45,191 nt of DNA, from IMG/VR virus record IMGVR_UViG_3300038701_000498, positions 1 to 45,191 of that record. One strand, given 5' to 3'. Made by a program: the position numbers and the translations under genes. Below, piece after piece: positions 31,417 to 37,572 of this stretch; position 1 is the stretch's first letter, and every line of letters starts with the position of its first letter. This DNA is from a virus. The notes beneath the pieces were generated by a model. The model ran no database searches. It saw only the letters and a list, made by a program, of their open reading frames with translations, and was not told the DNA's origin.

Positions 31417-31433
31417 GTATGCGCGCCGCATAC
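31417..31433. repeat. Dispersed palindrome 3
   Basis: GTATGCG-CGC-CGCATAC; its right end touches the stop codon of the minus-strand zinc-finger gene. Confidence 0.9.
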
Positions 31434-31690
31434 TACTCGTCGTTACCTTCGATCTCAGATATCACGTGGGCGCGGAACCGCTTCGCGTGTTTCTCATAAG
31501 ATCTAAGCTTAAATATAAGGAAACGCTCGTGGTCGAGCTCCCGAGCCAGCCGCTCGTTTCGGCACGTCCTGCAACACACGACGTCGGGTTCACCAAGCTT
31601 AGATGTAAGTTTTACCCGGTGAACACCGTGCAACGGAGATCTAAGGCAGTAGGTGCAGGTGTTAGATTTAAGGTTTGCGACGCGGGCCAC
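31433..31690 (-). CDS. Small zinc-finger protein embedded in the repeat region
   Basis: GTG 31688-31690 starts an 85-residue frame, with AAAGGA 6-7 nt upstream. The product has a CTYC and CCRTC pair (residues about 12-15 and 39-43), giving a four-cysteine zinc site, and a basic, helical C-terminal half (RLARELDHERFLIFKLRSYE). It is the only minus-strand gene right of the late operon. TTAGAT-type half-sites lie both inside it and just upstream, so it could be a regulator or replication factor acting on them. That is inference; no family is recognised. Confidence 0.6.
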   Translation of the reverse strand: MARVANLKSNTCTYCLRSPLHGVHRVKLTSKLGEPDVVCCRTCRNERLARELDHERFLIFKLRSYEKHAKRFRAHVISEIEGNDE

Positions 31691-32282
31691 CGTATTTCCT
31701 TTCGATCTAAGTTAGATGTTTGCTTAGATTACCCTTAGATGTTCGGTTTAACAAGCGGAAACCGCCGTTCTTAGATCTAAGATAACCTTAGATCTAATAA
31801 ACTACAATGCAAAAAGCTACATTGCTACATTAGGCGGCTTGTAACCCCTTGATATTAAAGCGATGTTCCTAATGTTCCAATGTTCCGGGTTTTCCGAACA
31901 CAAGGGGGGTCAAACGCGGCGCGGCGCGAAATCGTCACGGTGTATTATGTTATCAGCACGCCGCCAGACTCCACAGGATTCTATTGTTTTCGAAAACTAC
32001 ATTAGGAACAGAGGAACATTTCATTTTTCATACATACTACTACTACTACTAAACCTAGAAAAAACAGGCACTTGCGCCCCCACCCCATGCCCCCATGTTG
32101 CAAAACAATGTAGCGTTTCGGCCTAAAAATTTAGCTACGTTTAGAACATTCTTATCTTTCAAGCACTTAGACCCCCTAACCTTAGATCTACAGAAAACCC
32201 CGAAATGTTGAGAAAGTGTAAGCCCCGGCCGCCCCGAGCTGCACACACCCCGATAACCTGAAATCTAAGATCTTAAATCTAA
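31691..32282. other. AT-rich iteron-like tract, candidate replication origin or operator array
   Basis: From about 31500 to 32282 base composition drops to AT-rich, unlike the rest of the window. TTAGAT or its complement ATCTAA occurs 15 times from 31501 to 32282. Pairs are arranged as perfect palindromes, for example CTTAGATCTAAG at 31770-31781. Three AATGTTCC-type repeats lie near 31863-31886 and inverted copies near 32005-32020, with a TAC microsatellite near 32035-32050. I see no gene in 31691-32282. Confidence 0.65.
31863..31886. repeat. Three tandem ATGTTCC repeats
   Basis: ATGTTCC (31863), AATGTTCC (31871) and AATGTTCC (31879) lie 8 bp apart. Inverted copies (GGAACA at 32005 and GGAACATT at 32013) lie about 120 bp downstream. 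Confidence 0.75.
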
Positions 32283-32301
32283 GGTATGCCAACCGCATAC
32301 C
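32283..32301. repeat. Dispersed palindrome 4
   Basis: GGTATGCC-AAC-CGCATACC, with one arm mismatch; it abuts the last ATCTAA half-site of the AT-rich tract. Confidence 0.8.
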
Positions 32302-32406
32302 GCCGATAGGCGTCTACCGCACTATAGCCCCCATGGGCTACATCTATTGACTTACACCCTATAATATGTTATTCTGTTGACAGTTGTCGTGAGTTCTTGG
32401 TTACCC

Positions 32407-32426
32407 GGCCGTCGCCTGCGACGGCC
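32407..32426 (+). other. Hairpin with 9-bp GC stem
   Basis: GGCCGTCGC and GCGACGGCC pair perfectly across a 2-nt gap. A short pyrimidine run (CTCTTT) lies a few bases downstream, so weak terminator activity on the plus strand is possible. Confidence 0.55.
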
Positions 32427-32490
32427 CCGCTCTTTGACATCGTTGGTCCGGTCCACCCGTAGGGGGTGCGACCATGCTCAGCTAGGTCCG

Positions 32491-32507
32491 GTATGCGTCC
32501 CGCATAC
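32491..32507. repeat. Dispersed palindrome 5
   Basis: GTATGCG-TCC-CGCATAC in the non-coding stretch; same loop as palindrome 6. Confidence 0.9.
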
Positions 32508-32709
32508 TTCGACCGATGATGCGAGAACTGTGTCTGCCACTCCGGCGCACGTGCGATGGTATCGTATGGCCTGAACGCTGCTCATGCAGCGCAGTCAGGA
32601 TGCGTGCCGATCAATAACCAAGAGAGCGTGTCCACGCAGCCCCGCTGCCCACAAGGACACCGACAAATAGGCTTGAGCCTTCGCACCATGCGTCGGGACG
32701 GAGCGAAAG

Positions 32710-32728
32710 AGTATGCGTCCCGCATACT
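32710..32728. repeat. Dispersed palindrome 6
   Basis: AGTATGCG-TCC-CGCATACT, perfect 8-bp arms; no gene starts in the following 200 bp. Confidence 0.9.
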
Positions 32729-32820
32729 TATGCCACGTGTTCCCAGCGCCCGCACCTACTGAGAATGTCTAGGTGAACGGTGCCGATGCAGTTCGTTACA
32801 GCTAGGAGATTGATAGTTTG

Positions 32821-32842
32821 GGTAGCCCCTGCAGGGGCTGCC
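32821..32842 (+). other. Perfect 16-bp palindrome able to form a 9-bp RNA stem
   Basis: AGCCCCTGCAGGGGCT (32824-32839) is extended to nine pairs in RNA with a U-G wobble. It lies about 105 nt upstream of the first gene of the plus-strand cluster. Confidence 0.6.
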
Positions 32843-32946
32843 TTCTGGTGTCAATCGAGTGTGTGGGTTGGGTAACCTGCACAACACCGAAACCACCGGG
32901 GTGCAACACAACCACGCAACCGCGCCCCCTAAAAGGAGAGACCAAC

Positions 32947-33144
32947 ATGCCCACAACAACACCCACACCCACGAAGAAGTACCGCCTCGTCCCGATGCGT
33001 CGTCTCGCCCCTGAACCGGGCCACTACTGGGAGCTGCGCCACCCCGACGGCTACTGGGTCGGGCCCGAGCTCGGCCTTTTCGAGACGGCTGGCGAGGCGC
33101 TCGACTGGCTGCACAACCACCTGCGCGGTATGCGCCGCGCATAA
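32947..33144 (+). CDS. Small early protein
   Basis: The start is ATG 32947 after AAAAGGAGAGACCAAC. The 65-residue product begins with a Thr/Pro run, then KKYRLVPMRRLAPEPGHYWE, an acidic/aromatic stretch and a C-terminal ALDWLHNHLRGMRRA. The final codons GGT ATG CGC CGC GCA TAA are the dispersed palindrome itself, so the palindrome supplies both the C-terminus and the stop codon. Function unknown. Confidence 0.65.
   Translation: MPTTTPTPTKKYRLVPMRRLAPEPGHYWELRHPDGYWVGPELGLFETAGEALDWLHNHLRGMRRA
33128..33144. repeat. Dispersed palindrome 7, overlapping a stop codon
   Basis: GTATGCG-CCG-CGCATAA, last base changed to make TAA. It ends 16 nt before the next start codon at 33161. Confidence 0.85.
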
Positions 33145-33160
33145 CAAGGAGACTAACAAC

Positions 33161-33439
33161 ATGCCTACATTCGACTCGCTGACCCTCGCCCTGCCCGCTC
33201 ACTGGCTGCCCACCCTCATCAACGGCGACACCACGCACCTCGACGACGAGGAGTACGCCCAGCTCGCCCGCTGGGAACTCGACATGTTGAACGAATTCGG
33301 CCCGCTCATGTTCGAGCTGCCCGAGGATGCCGAGACTCACTTCGCCCGCTACCACGACGCCGCCGAGTACGGCGTGCTGGCCTGCGACTGCTACGACATC
33401 GAAGTGTGGTTCCACGCCGAGACTGAGGCCGCGGCCTGA
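33161..33439 (+). CDS. Small conserved phage/bacterial protein (DUF6926-like)
   Basis: The 92-residue product begins MPTFDSLTLALPAHWLPTLI, with NGDTTHLDDEEYAQLARWEL and a FARYHDAAEYGVLACDCYDI segment. The PAHWxxxLINGD and HDAxxYGVLACD blocks recur in small plasmid and phage proteins that I recall as DUF6926; I cannot check the number. No enzymatic motif is evident. AAGGAG precedes the start and a palindrome precedes that. Confidence 0.7.
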   Translation: MPTFDSLTLALPAHWLPTLINGDTTHLDDEEYAQLARWELDMLNEFGPLMFELPEDAETHFARYHDAAEYGVLACDCYDIEVWFHAETEAAA

Positions 33440-33451
33440 GCCGCCCGACAA

Positions 33452-33468
33452 GTATGCGCACCGCATAC
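33452..33468. repeat. Dispersed palindrome 8
   Basis: GTATGCG-CAC-CGCATAC, 18 nt before ATG 33487. Confidence 0.9.
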
Positions 33469-33486
33469 CCAGAAGGAGAACAACGG

Positions 33487-33900
33487 ATGACTTACACGAA
33501 CTGGGTCTGGGAGCTCGGACCCGAGGAGCTGATCGGAAAGACGATCATCATGATAACGACGCGCCCTGACGAGGTGGAGTTCAAGCTGTCCGACGGTCGC
33601 ACGCTGGTCATGGGACACCAGCAGGACTGCTGCGAGAGCGTCACCCTCGAGGACGTTGTGGGCGACTGGGAAGACCTGCTCGATACGCCGATCCTTGTCG
33701 CCGAGGCCCGCAGCGACGACGCCCAGCTGATGCAGGACATGGTGGAGAGCCACCCGGACTACGACGAGTACAACTCCGAAAGCCAGACGTGGACCTTTTA
33801 CACCTTCCGGACGATCAAGGGGACCGTCGATGTGCGCTGGTTGGGCACGAGCAACGGGTACTATTCCGAGCGCGTCGACTGGGGCTGGCTGGAAGACTGA
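33487..33900 (+). CDS. DUF7448-like small protein
   Basis: The start is ATG 33487, preceded by AAGGAG. The 137-residue product has a strand start (ELIGKTIIMITTRPDEVEFK), DGRTLVMGHQQDCCESVTLE, a DVVGDWEDLLDTPILVAEAR segment and ends TFYTFRTIKGTVDVRWLGTS plus NGYYSERVDWGW. The HQQDCCExV and RWxGxSNGYYS blocks are those I associate with DUF7448 in phages and bacteria. Function is unknown. It is followed 2 nt later by the next gene. Confidence 0.75.
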   Translation: MTYTNWVWELGPEELIGKTIIMITTRPDEVEFKLSDGRTLVMGHQQDCCESVTLEDVVGDWEDLLDTPILVAEARSDDAQLMQDMVESHPDYDEYNSESQTWTFYTFRTIKGTVDVRWLGTSNGYYSERVDWGWLED

Positions 33901-33902
33901 CC

Positions 33903-34052
33903 ATGACCGCTGCCGCTGCAACCGCCCTCGCATGGCAAGCCTTGCTCGCAGGCATGCTGATCGGCGCGTGGCTCACCGCCACGCTGATATCGCTGCACCT
34001 CTACCTGCGTCGCCCGAGGCGGCGCGGTATGCGGCGCGCATACCGGAGGTAA
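33903..34052 (+). CDS. Small membrane protein
   Basis: The start is ATG 33903, 2 nt after the previous stop. The 49-residue product has one hydrophobic helix (WQALLAGMLIGAWLTATLIS) and a basic C-terminal tail (RRPRRRGMRRAYRR). Residues GMRRAY in that tail are encoded by the dispersed palindrome 9, so tail and repeat are the same DNA. It may be an inner-membrane accessory protein. Confidence 0.6.
   Translation: MTAAAATALAWQALLAGMLIGAWLTATLISLHLYLRRPRRRGMRRAYRR
34026..34044. repeat. Dispersed palindrome 9, inside the C-terminus of a gene
   Basis: GGTATGCG-GCG-CGCATACC, 11 nt before ATG 34056 and in frame with the membrane protein's end. Confidence 0.9.
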
Positions 34053-34055
34053 CAG

Positions 34056-34391
34056 ATGACAGATGACATCGACGACGACACCGACCAGCCGTGGCGCTGG
34101 TGGCCATCGTGGTGCACGCACAAAACCATCCGCAAGCTACGCTTCGTCGGCTCCACCGAGCGCTTCGACGTGTTCTATGACTCGTTCGACGATGACTACT
34201 CGCTGGTGCACGAGACCGGCTACCGGGTGTCGGCCGACGCGGAGCTAGAGCTCAACTTCTACATCTTCGAGGTGACCGACGAGGGCTTGATCCAGTTCGG
34301 CAACTACGCACCCAAGGAGGATCTCGACCCGCTCAACATGTGCCAGCTGTACCAGCTGCTAGAAGATTTCAAGGAGGTTAAACGTGACTAA
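34056..34391 (+). CDS. Hypothetical protein, paralogue of the 42404 gene
   Basis: GGAGG lies 6 nt before ATG 34056. The 111-residue product has a Trp-rich N-terminus (DQPWRWWPSWCTHK), FDVFYDSFDDDYSLVHET and a C-terminal DPLNMCQLYQLLEDFKEV. The DVFYD...DPLxMCxxxQxLE pattern is shared with the 42404-42730 gene, suggesting an ancient duplication. No catalytic motif; function unknown. Confidence 0.7.
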   Translation: MTDDIDDDTDQPWRWWPSWCTHKTIRKLRFVGSTERFDVFYDSFDDDYSLVHETGYRVSADAELELNFYIFEVTDEGLIQFGNYAPKEDLDPLNMCQLYQLLEDFKEVKRD

Positions 34392-34692
34392 ACAATTGAC
34401 AATCCGTGGGGTGACATACCCCAGCCGCAAGGCCGCTGCCGAGGCGCTCGGCGTGTCAGGCCAGACCATAACGACTGCCGCGAAACGCGGCACGCTGGAT
34501 TTCGTGGGTCGCGGACCGCGCAAGCCCGGGTGCGATCCGGCGTACACTTTACCCACGACGGTTGGCGGCGTGACATACCCCAGCCGCAAGGCGGCCGCCG
34601 AGGCCCTCGGCGTGACGCAGAACCACATCAGTGGCTACATCGCCGTGATGCACGCCCTGCTCGAGAAAGAGGAGGTTCACCACAATGCCTAA
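34384..34692 (+). CDS. Tandem NUMOD1-like DNA-binding protein
   Basis: GTG 34384 follows AAGGAGGT at an ideal distance. The 102-residue product is an internal duplication: GVTYPSRKAAAEALGVSGQT near residue 9 and GVTYPSRKAAAEALGVTQNH near residue 62. Each unit is a strand pair plus helix-turn-helix like the NUMOD1 modules attached to homing endonucleases, but no nuclease is fused here. It could be a free regulator or a remnant. DNA binding is likely by analogy; the target is unknown. Confidence 0.72.
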   Translation: MTKQLTIRGVTYPSRKAAAEALGVSGQTITTAAKRGTLDFVGRGPRKPGCDPAYTLPTTVGGVTYPSRKAAAEALGVTQNHISGYIAVMHALLEKEEVHHNA

Positions 34693-34930
34693 CACTAACA
34701 CCTACACACCCGAATGCACGGTATGCGGCGACGCATACTCCCAGCGCCGCGCGGCGCTGGGCTACCGGACATGCCTCGACTGCGGCGAGACGGCGGCGTT
34801 CGAAGAACGCCAGAGCTGGACTATTGTAGTATCCGCCAAAGGTCATTACACTAGGATAACCGACCCCGAAGATTTGAAGGAGCTAAACAAGTATGCCTCC
34901 CCGGAATCAAAGCGGTTCCCGCAACCCTAA
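34685..34930 (+). CDS. Zinc-ribbon protein
   Basis: The 81-residue product contains CTVCGDAYSQRRAALGYRTC and LDCGETAAFEERQSW, a four-cysteine ribbon, then WTIVVSAKGHYTRIT and a helix (DLKELNKYASPESK). Similar ribbons with an RAALGYRTC block occur in other phages. The last 38 nt overlap the HNH gene in another frame, so the C-terminus after LNKYA may have been altered when that gene arrived. A palindrome lies in frame within the zinc-site codons. Confidence 0.75.
   Translation: MPNTNTYTPECTVCGDAYSQRRAALGYRTCLDCGETAAFEERQSWTIVVSAKGHYTRITDPEDLKELNKYASPESKRFPQP
34721..34738. repeat. Dispersed palindrome 10, inside a gene
   Basis: GTATGCG-GCGA-CGCATAC with 4-nt loop; it encodes part of the zinc ribbon (V-C-G-D-A-Y). 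Confidence 0.8.
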
Positions 34931-35432
34931 CCACAGACATGGCATGTACGGTACCAAAGTATACACGACGTGGCAGCAGATGCGGCATCGGTGCAAGAAA
35001 GACCCAAGGTATGTTACCAACGGGACCAAGGTCTGCCCTGAATGGGAAAGCTTCGCCGATTTCTACGCGTATGTAGGGGATCCCCCCAGCGACGACCATA
35101 GCATAGACCGAATAGACCCGTTCGGGGATTACGAACCCGGCAACGTGCGGTGGGCTACGCGTCTAGAGCAGAGCCGCAACTTCCGCGTGCACAAGGAACG
35201 TGAACCGTACACCGTGGCTGCTGAACGTCATGGGCTACACCCGCAGACTTATGCGTACCGGATAAAGAACGGGATACCACTCTGCAAATCCACAGATTTG
35301 CGTAAGACGCACTGCATACACGGGCACGAACTATCCGAAGACAACGTGTACGTGTGTAAACGCGGGAAGCGGCACTGCAAAACATGTCGAAGAGACAGAG
35401 CTAGAAAGCTCAGAGAAACAAGGAGGAACTGA
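34893..35432 (+). CDS. HNH homing endonuclease with zinc finger tail
   Basis: The start is ATG 34893 with GGAG about 10 nt upstream. The 179-residue product opens with RHGMYGTKVYTTWQQMRHRC, then CPEWESFADFYAYVG, SIDRIDPFGDYEPGNVRWAT and EQSRN, the compact HNH family common in phages (catalytic His/Asn region around SIDRID...NVRW). A C-terminal finger (CIHGHELSED, then CKTCRRDRARKL) suits DNA recognition. AT-richer than neighbours and overlapping the zinc-ribbon gene. Probably mobile. Confidence 0.9.
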   Translation: MPPRNQSGSRNPNHRHGMYGTKVYTTWQQMRHRCKKDPRYVTNGTKVCPEWESFADFYAYVGDPPSDDHSIDRIDPFGDYEPGNVRWATRLEQSRNFRVHKEREPYTVAAERHGLHPQTYAYRIKNGIPLCKSTDLRKTHCIHGHELSEDNVYVCKRGKRHCKTCRRDRARKLRETRRN

Positions 35433-35433
35433 A

Positions 35434-35619
35434 GTGTCTCAACCAGAAAAGCAGGTGACCAACCAGATATGGCACCCCGACTACGGGCTGACCGCCGAGC
35501 TGCGCATAGCGGCGCTGCGTGAGGCTGAGCGCACGAGCGCGGCCGAGGCCGCCGAGATGTTCAACGTGCACGTGAGCAGCGTGCGCCGGTGGCGCCGACG
35601 CGTCGAAACCGGGGAGTGA
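35434..35619 (+). CDS. Small helix-turn-helix protein
   Basis: GTG 35434 follows AAGGAGG. The 61-residue product contains ELRIAALREAERTSAAEAAE and MFNVHVSSVRRWRRRVET, a homeodomain-like HTH in which the second helix (HVSSVRRWRRR) carries the basic residues that would read DNA. The N-terminus may contact another protein. It is a reasonable candidate for a regulator of the palindromes, but that is only inference from its presence in the same cluster. Confidence 0.75.
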   Translation: MSQPEKQVTNQIWHPDYGLTAELRIAALREAERTSAAEAAEMFNVHVSSVRRWRRRVETGE

Positions 35620-35673
35620 TCCCCGGTCTGGGTAGGTTGGCTACCTGCCCACTGATGAGACAAGCCGCAAAGA

Positions 35674-35690
35674 GTATGCGCAACGCATAC
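35674..35690. repeat. Dispersed palindrome 11
   Basis: GTATGCG-CAA-CGCATAC, 16 nt before ATG 35707 of the AAA+ ATPase. Confidence 0.9.
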
Positions 35691-35706
35691 AACAACGGAG
35701 AGACTA

Positions 35707-36804
35707 ATGACTAACAACGCACAGAAGATGTACGACCTGTCTATTGAACAGTGCGCCAACCTCATCAAGACCGTTGGGGCCAAGCGTACCGTCGTCGTAA
35801 CCGGCCACACCGGGACAGGTAAGAGCTCGATCGGCAAGCAGCTGGCAAGGGAACTACCTTCACATACCTTCTGCTACTTCGACTGCACGACCAAAGATCT
35901 CGGCGACATTTTCATCCCAAAGGTCGGCACCGCGGAAGCGTCGGACTATGTGTCCTTTGCGCCAAACGAAGAGTTCGGTATCCACCATGGCGGCCCCGTG
36001 ATCCTCATGATCGACGAGCTGGGCAAAGCCAACCCGATGGTCAAGAACGCGCTTCTCCGCGTCATGCAGGAGCGGCAGATCGGTGCGCAAACCTTACACC
36101 CTGACTCTATTGTGTTTGCCACCACCAACCTCGGTTCCGAGGGTCTTGGGGACATCCTGCCAGCCCATGCCCGTAACAGGCTGTGCATGGTCCGGATGCA
36201 AAAACCAGATCATCTGACTTGGATCAGCTGGGGTATCGACAACGGCATCGACCACGGCCTGCTCGGCTGGGTGCGGGACAACCCGCAGGTGTTCCAGAGC
36301 TTCGAGGACATCGGCAACCCGGACGACAACCCGTATATCTTCCACCCCCGTGCGACCGGGCGCACGTCCTTCGTCACGCCTCGCTCGCTCGAAGCTGCGT
36401 CGGACATCCTGAAGCTGCGCGAGTTCATGGACGACCAGAGCGTCACGGCTGCGCTCATGGGCACGATCGGTGACCGGGCTGCCATGGACATGATGGCCTA
36501 CGTCCGACTGGCAGATGACCTGCCGAAGCTCGCACAGATCAAGAGCGACCCCGAGAGCGCCCCGGTGCCGAAGTCCATCGCCGCCCAGTGCATGGTGGTC
36601 TACCGCACGCTGGCGAGCATCGAGCGCGACTGGATCGACGCGTGGATGACGTACCTCAACCGCATGCCGCGTGAGTGTCAGGGCATGTTCGCCAACGGCG
36701 TGCGCACCCCGGGCTACAGCCGGCAGGGTATCGTGATGACTAACGCAGGCTTCACGTCGTGGGCTCGCACGAACTCGTACCTCTTCGCCAGTGACAAGCA
36801 GTAA
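35707..36804 (+). CDS. MoxR/CobS-like AAA+ ATPase
   Basis: The 365-residue product has Walker A GHTGTGKS (residues 33-40), Walker B VILMIDE (98-104), a sensor-1 ATTN (138-141) and a likely arginine-finger region HARNR (154-158). The helical lid follows. MoxR/CobS-type ATPases work with a VWA-domain partner as remodelling machines on metallo-proteins or cofactors. A VWA protein is encoded 3.2 kb downstream and a DUF3150-like gene between them. GGAGAG precedes the start. Strong family confidence; the substrate is unknown. Confidence 0.88.
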   Translation: MTNNAQKMYDLSIEQCANLIKTVGAKRTVVVTGHTGTGKSSIGKQLARELPSHTFCYFDCTTKDLGDIFIPKVGTAEASDYVSFAPNEEFGIHHGGPVILMIDELGKANPMVKNALLRVMQERQIGAQTLHPDSIVFATTNLGSEGLGDILPAHARNRLCMVRMQKPDHLTWISWGIDNGIDHGLLGWVRDNPQVFQSFEDIGNPDDNPYIFHPRATGRTSFVTPRSLEAASDILKLREFMDDQSVTAALMGTIGDRAAMDMMAYVRLADDLPKLAQIKSDPESAPVPKSIAAQCMVVYRTLASIERDWIDAWMTYLNRMPRECQGMFANGVRTPGYSRQGIVMTNAGFTSWARTNSYLFASDKQ

Positions 36805-36824
36805 CAACACCAACGCGGCTCGCT

Positions 36825-36841
36825 GTATGCGAGCCGCATAC
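36825..36841. repeat. Dispersed palindrome 12, with competing hairpin
   Basis: GTATGCG-AGC-CGCATAC, 17 nt before ATG 36859. An alternative 9-bp stem GCGGCTCGC (36815-36823) with GCGAGCCGC (36829-36837) uses overlapping bases, so only one can form. Confidence 0.85.
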
Positions 36842-36858
36842 TCAAAGGAGAGACTAAG

Positions 36859-37461
36859 ATGAGACTGAACACCGACATCCGCAACATGATCCTCAAGAAG
36901 GCGATGGCCTCGGTGCCGAGCATTAACTACCACCCCCTGATGGCTGCCGTGGTGCAGAACGTCCTCCGGGACCACATGCCGCTGCACATCCAGATGGCCT
37001 ATGACGACCTGAAGCAGCGCCCCTACCTCAACACGTTCTCCGTCAGGCTGAAGGAGGGGAACTTCGGGACGCCCATTCTGGATGGCAGCGGGCGCTATAA
37101 CTACCACCAGTTCTACGGTCACTCGACACAGCGTGGTGAGCTCGTTGTCAGGGTCGACGGGCTGGGCCACCACGCTGGCCCTCTGCATGGGGCCATATCC
37201 GACGCCATCATCGCCAGTGGCTACTACGCCAAGCACAAGGAACAGGAGGAGCTCCTCTCCAGTGTGCAGTCCCGGCTGCTCAACACCCTCCGCAGCGTGA
37301 CAACCGTCAAGCGGTTGTATGATGTGCTCGAGCCCGAGCTGCACCACCTGATCCCCAAGGAGAGCGACAAGAACGCTCTCCTGCCAGCCGTCGCTGCCCC
37401 TGTGGTGGACGACCTGCGTAAACTGGGCGCTGACCTGCCCACCATCCCCAAAGCGAAGTGA
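36859..37461 (+). CDS. Hypothetical protein, possibly Nmad5-like
   Basis: The 200-residue product starts MRLNTDIRNMILKKAMASVP, has a Tyr/Gly-rich centre (YHQFYGHSTQRGELVVRVDG) and a helical second half (QEELLSSVQSRLLNTLRSV). The N-terminal MRLNTxIRxxIL block recalls the nucleotide-modification-associated Nmad5 family, but I cannot confirm this without comparison and give it low weight. It follows the ATPase gene with a palindrome in between. Function otherwise unknown. Confidence 0.55.
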   Translation: MRLNTDIRNMILKKAMASVPSINYHPLMAAVVQNVLRDHMPLHIQMAYDDLKQRPYLNTFSVRLKEGNFGTPILDGSGRYNYHQFYGHSTQRGELVVRVDGLGHHAGPLHGAISDAIIASGYYAKHKEQEELLSSVQSRLLNTLRSVTTVKRLYDVLEPELHHLIPKESDKNALLPAVAAPVVDDLRKLGADLPTIPKAK

Positions 37462-37478
37462 ACCCAAAGCGGCTCGCT

Positions 37479-37495
37479 GTATGCGGGCCGCATAC
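37479..37495. repeat. Dispersed palindrome 13, with competing hairpin
   Basis: GTATGCG-GGC-CGCATAC. No gene starts between this copy and copy 14, 60 bp on. A competing 9-bp stem (37469-37477 with 37483-37491, one G-U pair) also exists. Confidence 0.85.
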
Positions 37496-37537
37496 CCAAG
37501 GCACCACAATCGAAGAAGCACTACTCCTAAACAAACA

Positions 37538-37556
37538 AGTATGCGGGCCGCATACT
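37538..37556. repeat. Dispersed palindrome 14
   Basis: AGTATGCG-GGC-CGCATACT, 8-bp arms, followed 16 nt later by ATG 37573 of the DUF3150-like gene. Confidence 0.9.
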
Positions 37557-37572
37557 CAAAGGAGAGACTAAC

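Larger units (their letters stand above)
31098..31432. other. Non-coding repeat-rich stretch
   Basis: Between the terminator and the zinc-finger gene's 3' end there is no convincing gene. The stretch holds two exact 30-bp direct repeats, a degenerate third, and palindromes 2 and 3. It looks like repeated regulatory units or remains of lost genes. Confidence 0.6.
32302..32946. other. Non-coding stretch before the early gene cluster
   Basis: About 645 bp without a convincing gene. It contains two TTGACA hexamers (32377-32382 and 32434-32439) lacking good -10 partners, a perfect hairpin GGCCGTCGC-CT-GCGACGGCC (32407-32426), palindromes 5 and 6, and the 16-bp palindrome AGCCCCTGCAGGGGCT (32824-32839). 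Structured leader or small RNAs are possible. I cannot place a promoter with confidence. Confidence 0.55.

Noticed and set aside
32347-32365. TTGACT and TATAAT as a promoter
   Set aside because: The spacer is only 7 nt, too short for a sigma70 promoter.
32377-32762. Two short plus-strand frames in the non-coding leader
   Set aside because: No usable Shine-Dalgarno, no recognisable segments, and they run through hairpins and palindromes.
31060-32946. Transfer RNA genes in the non-coding region
   Set aside because: No cloverleaf with a plausible anticodon arm, T-loop and acceptor stem could be assembled by eye; a tRNA search would settle it.
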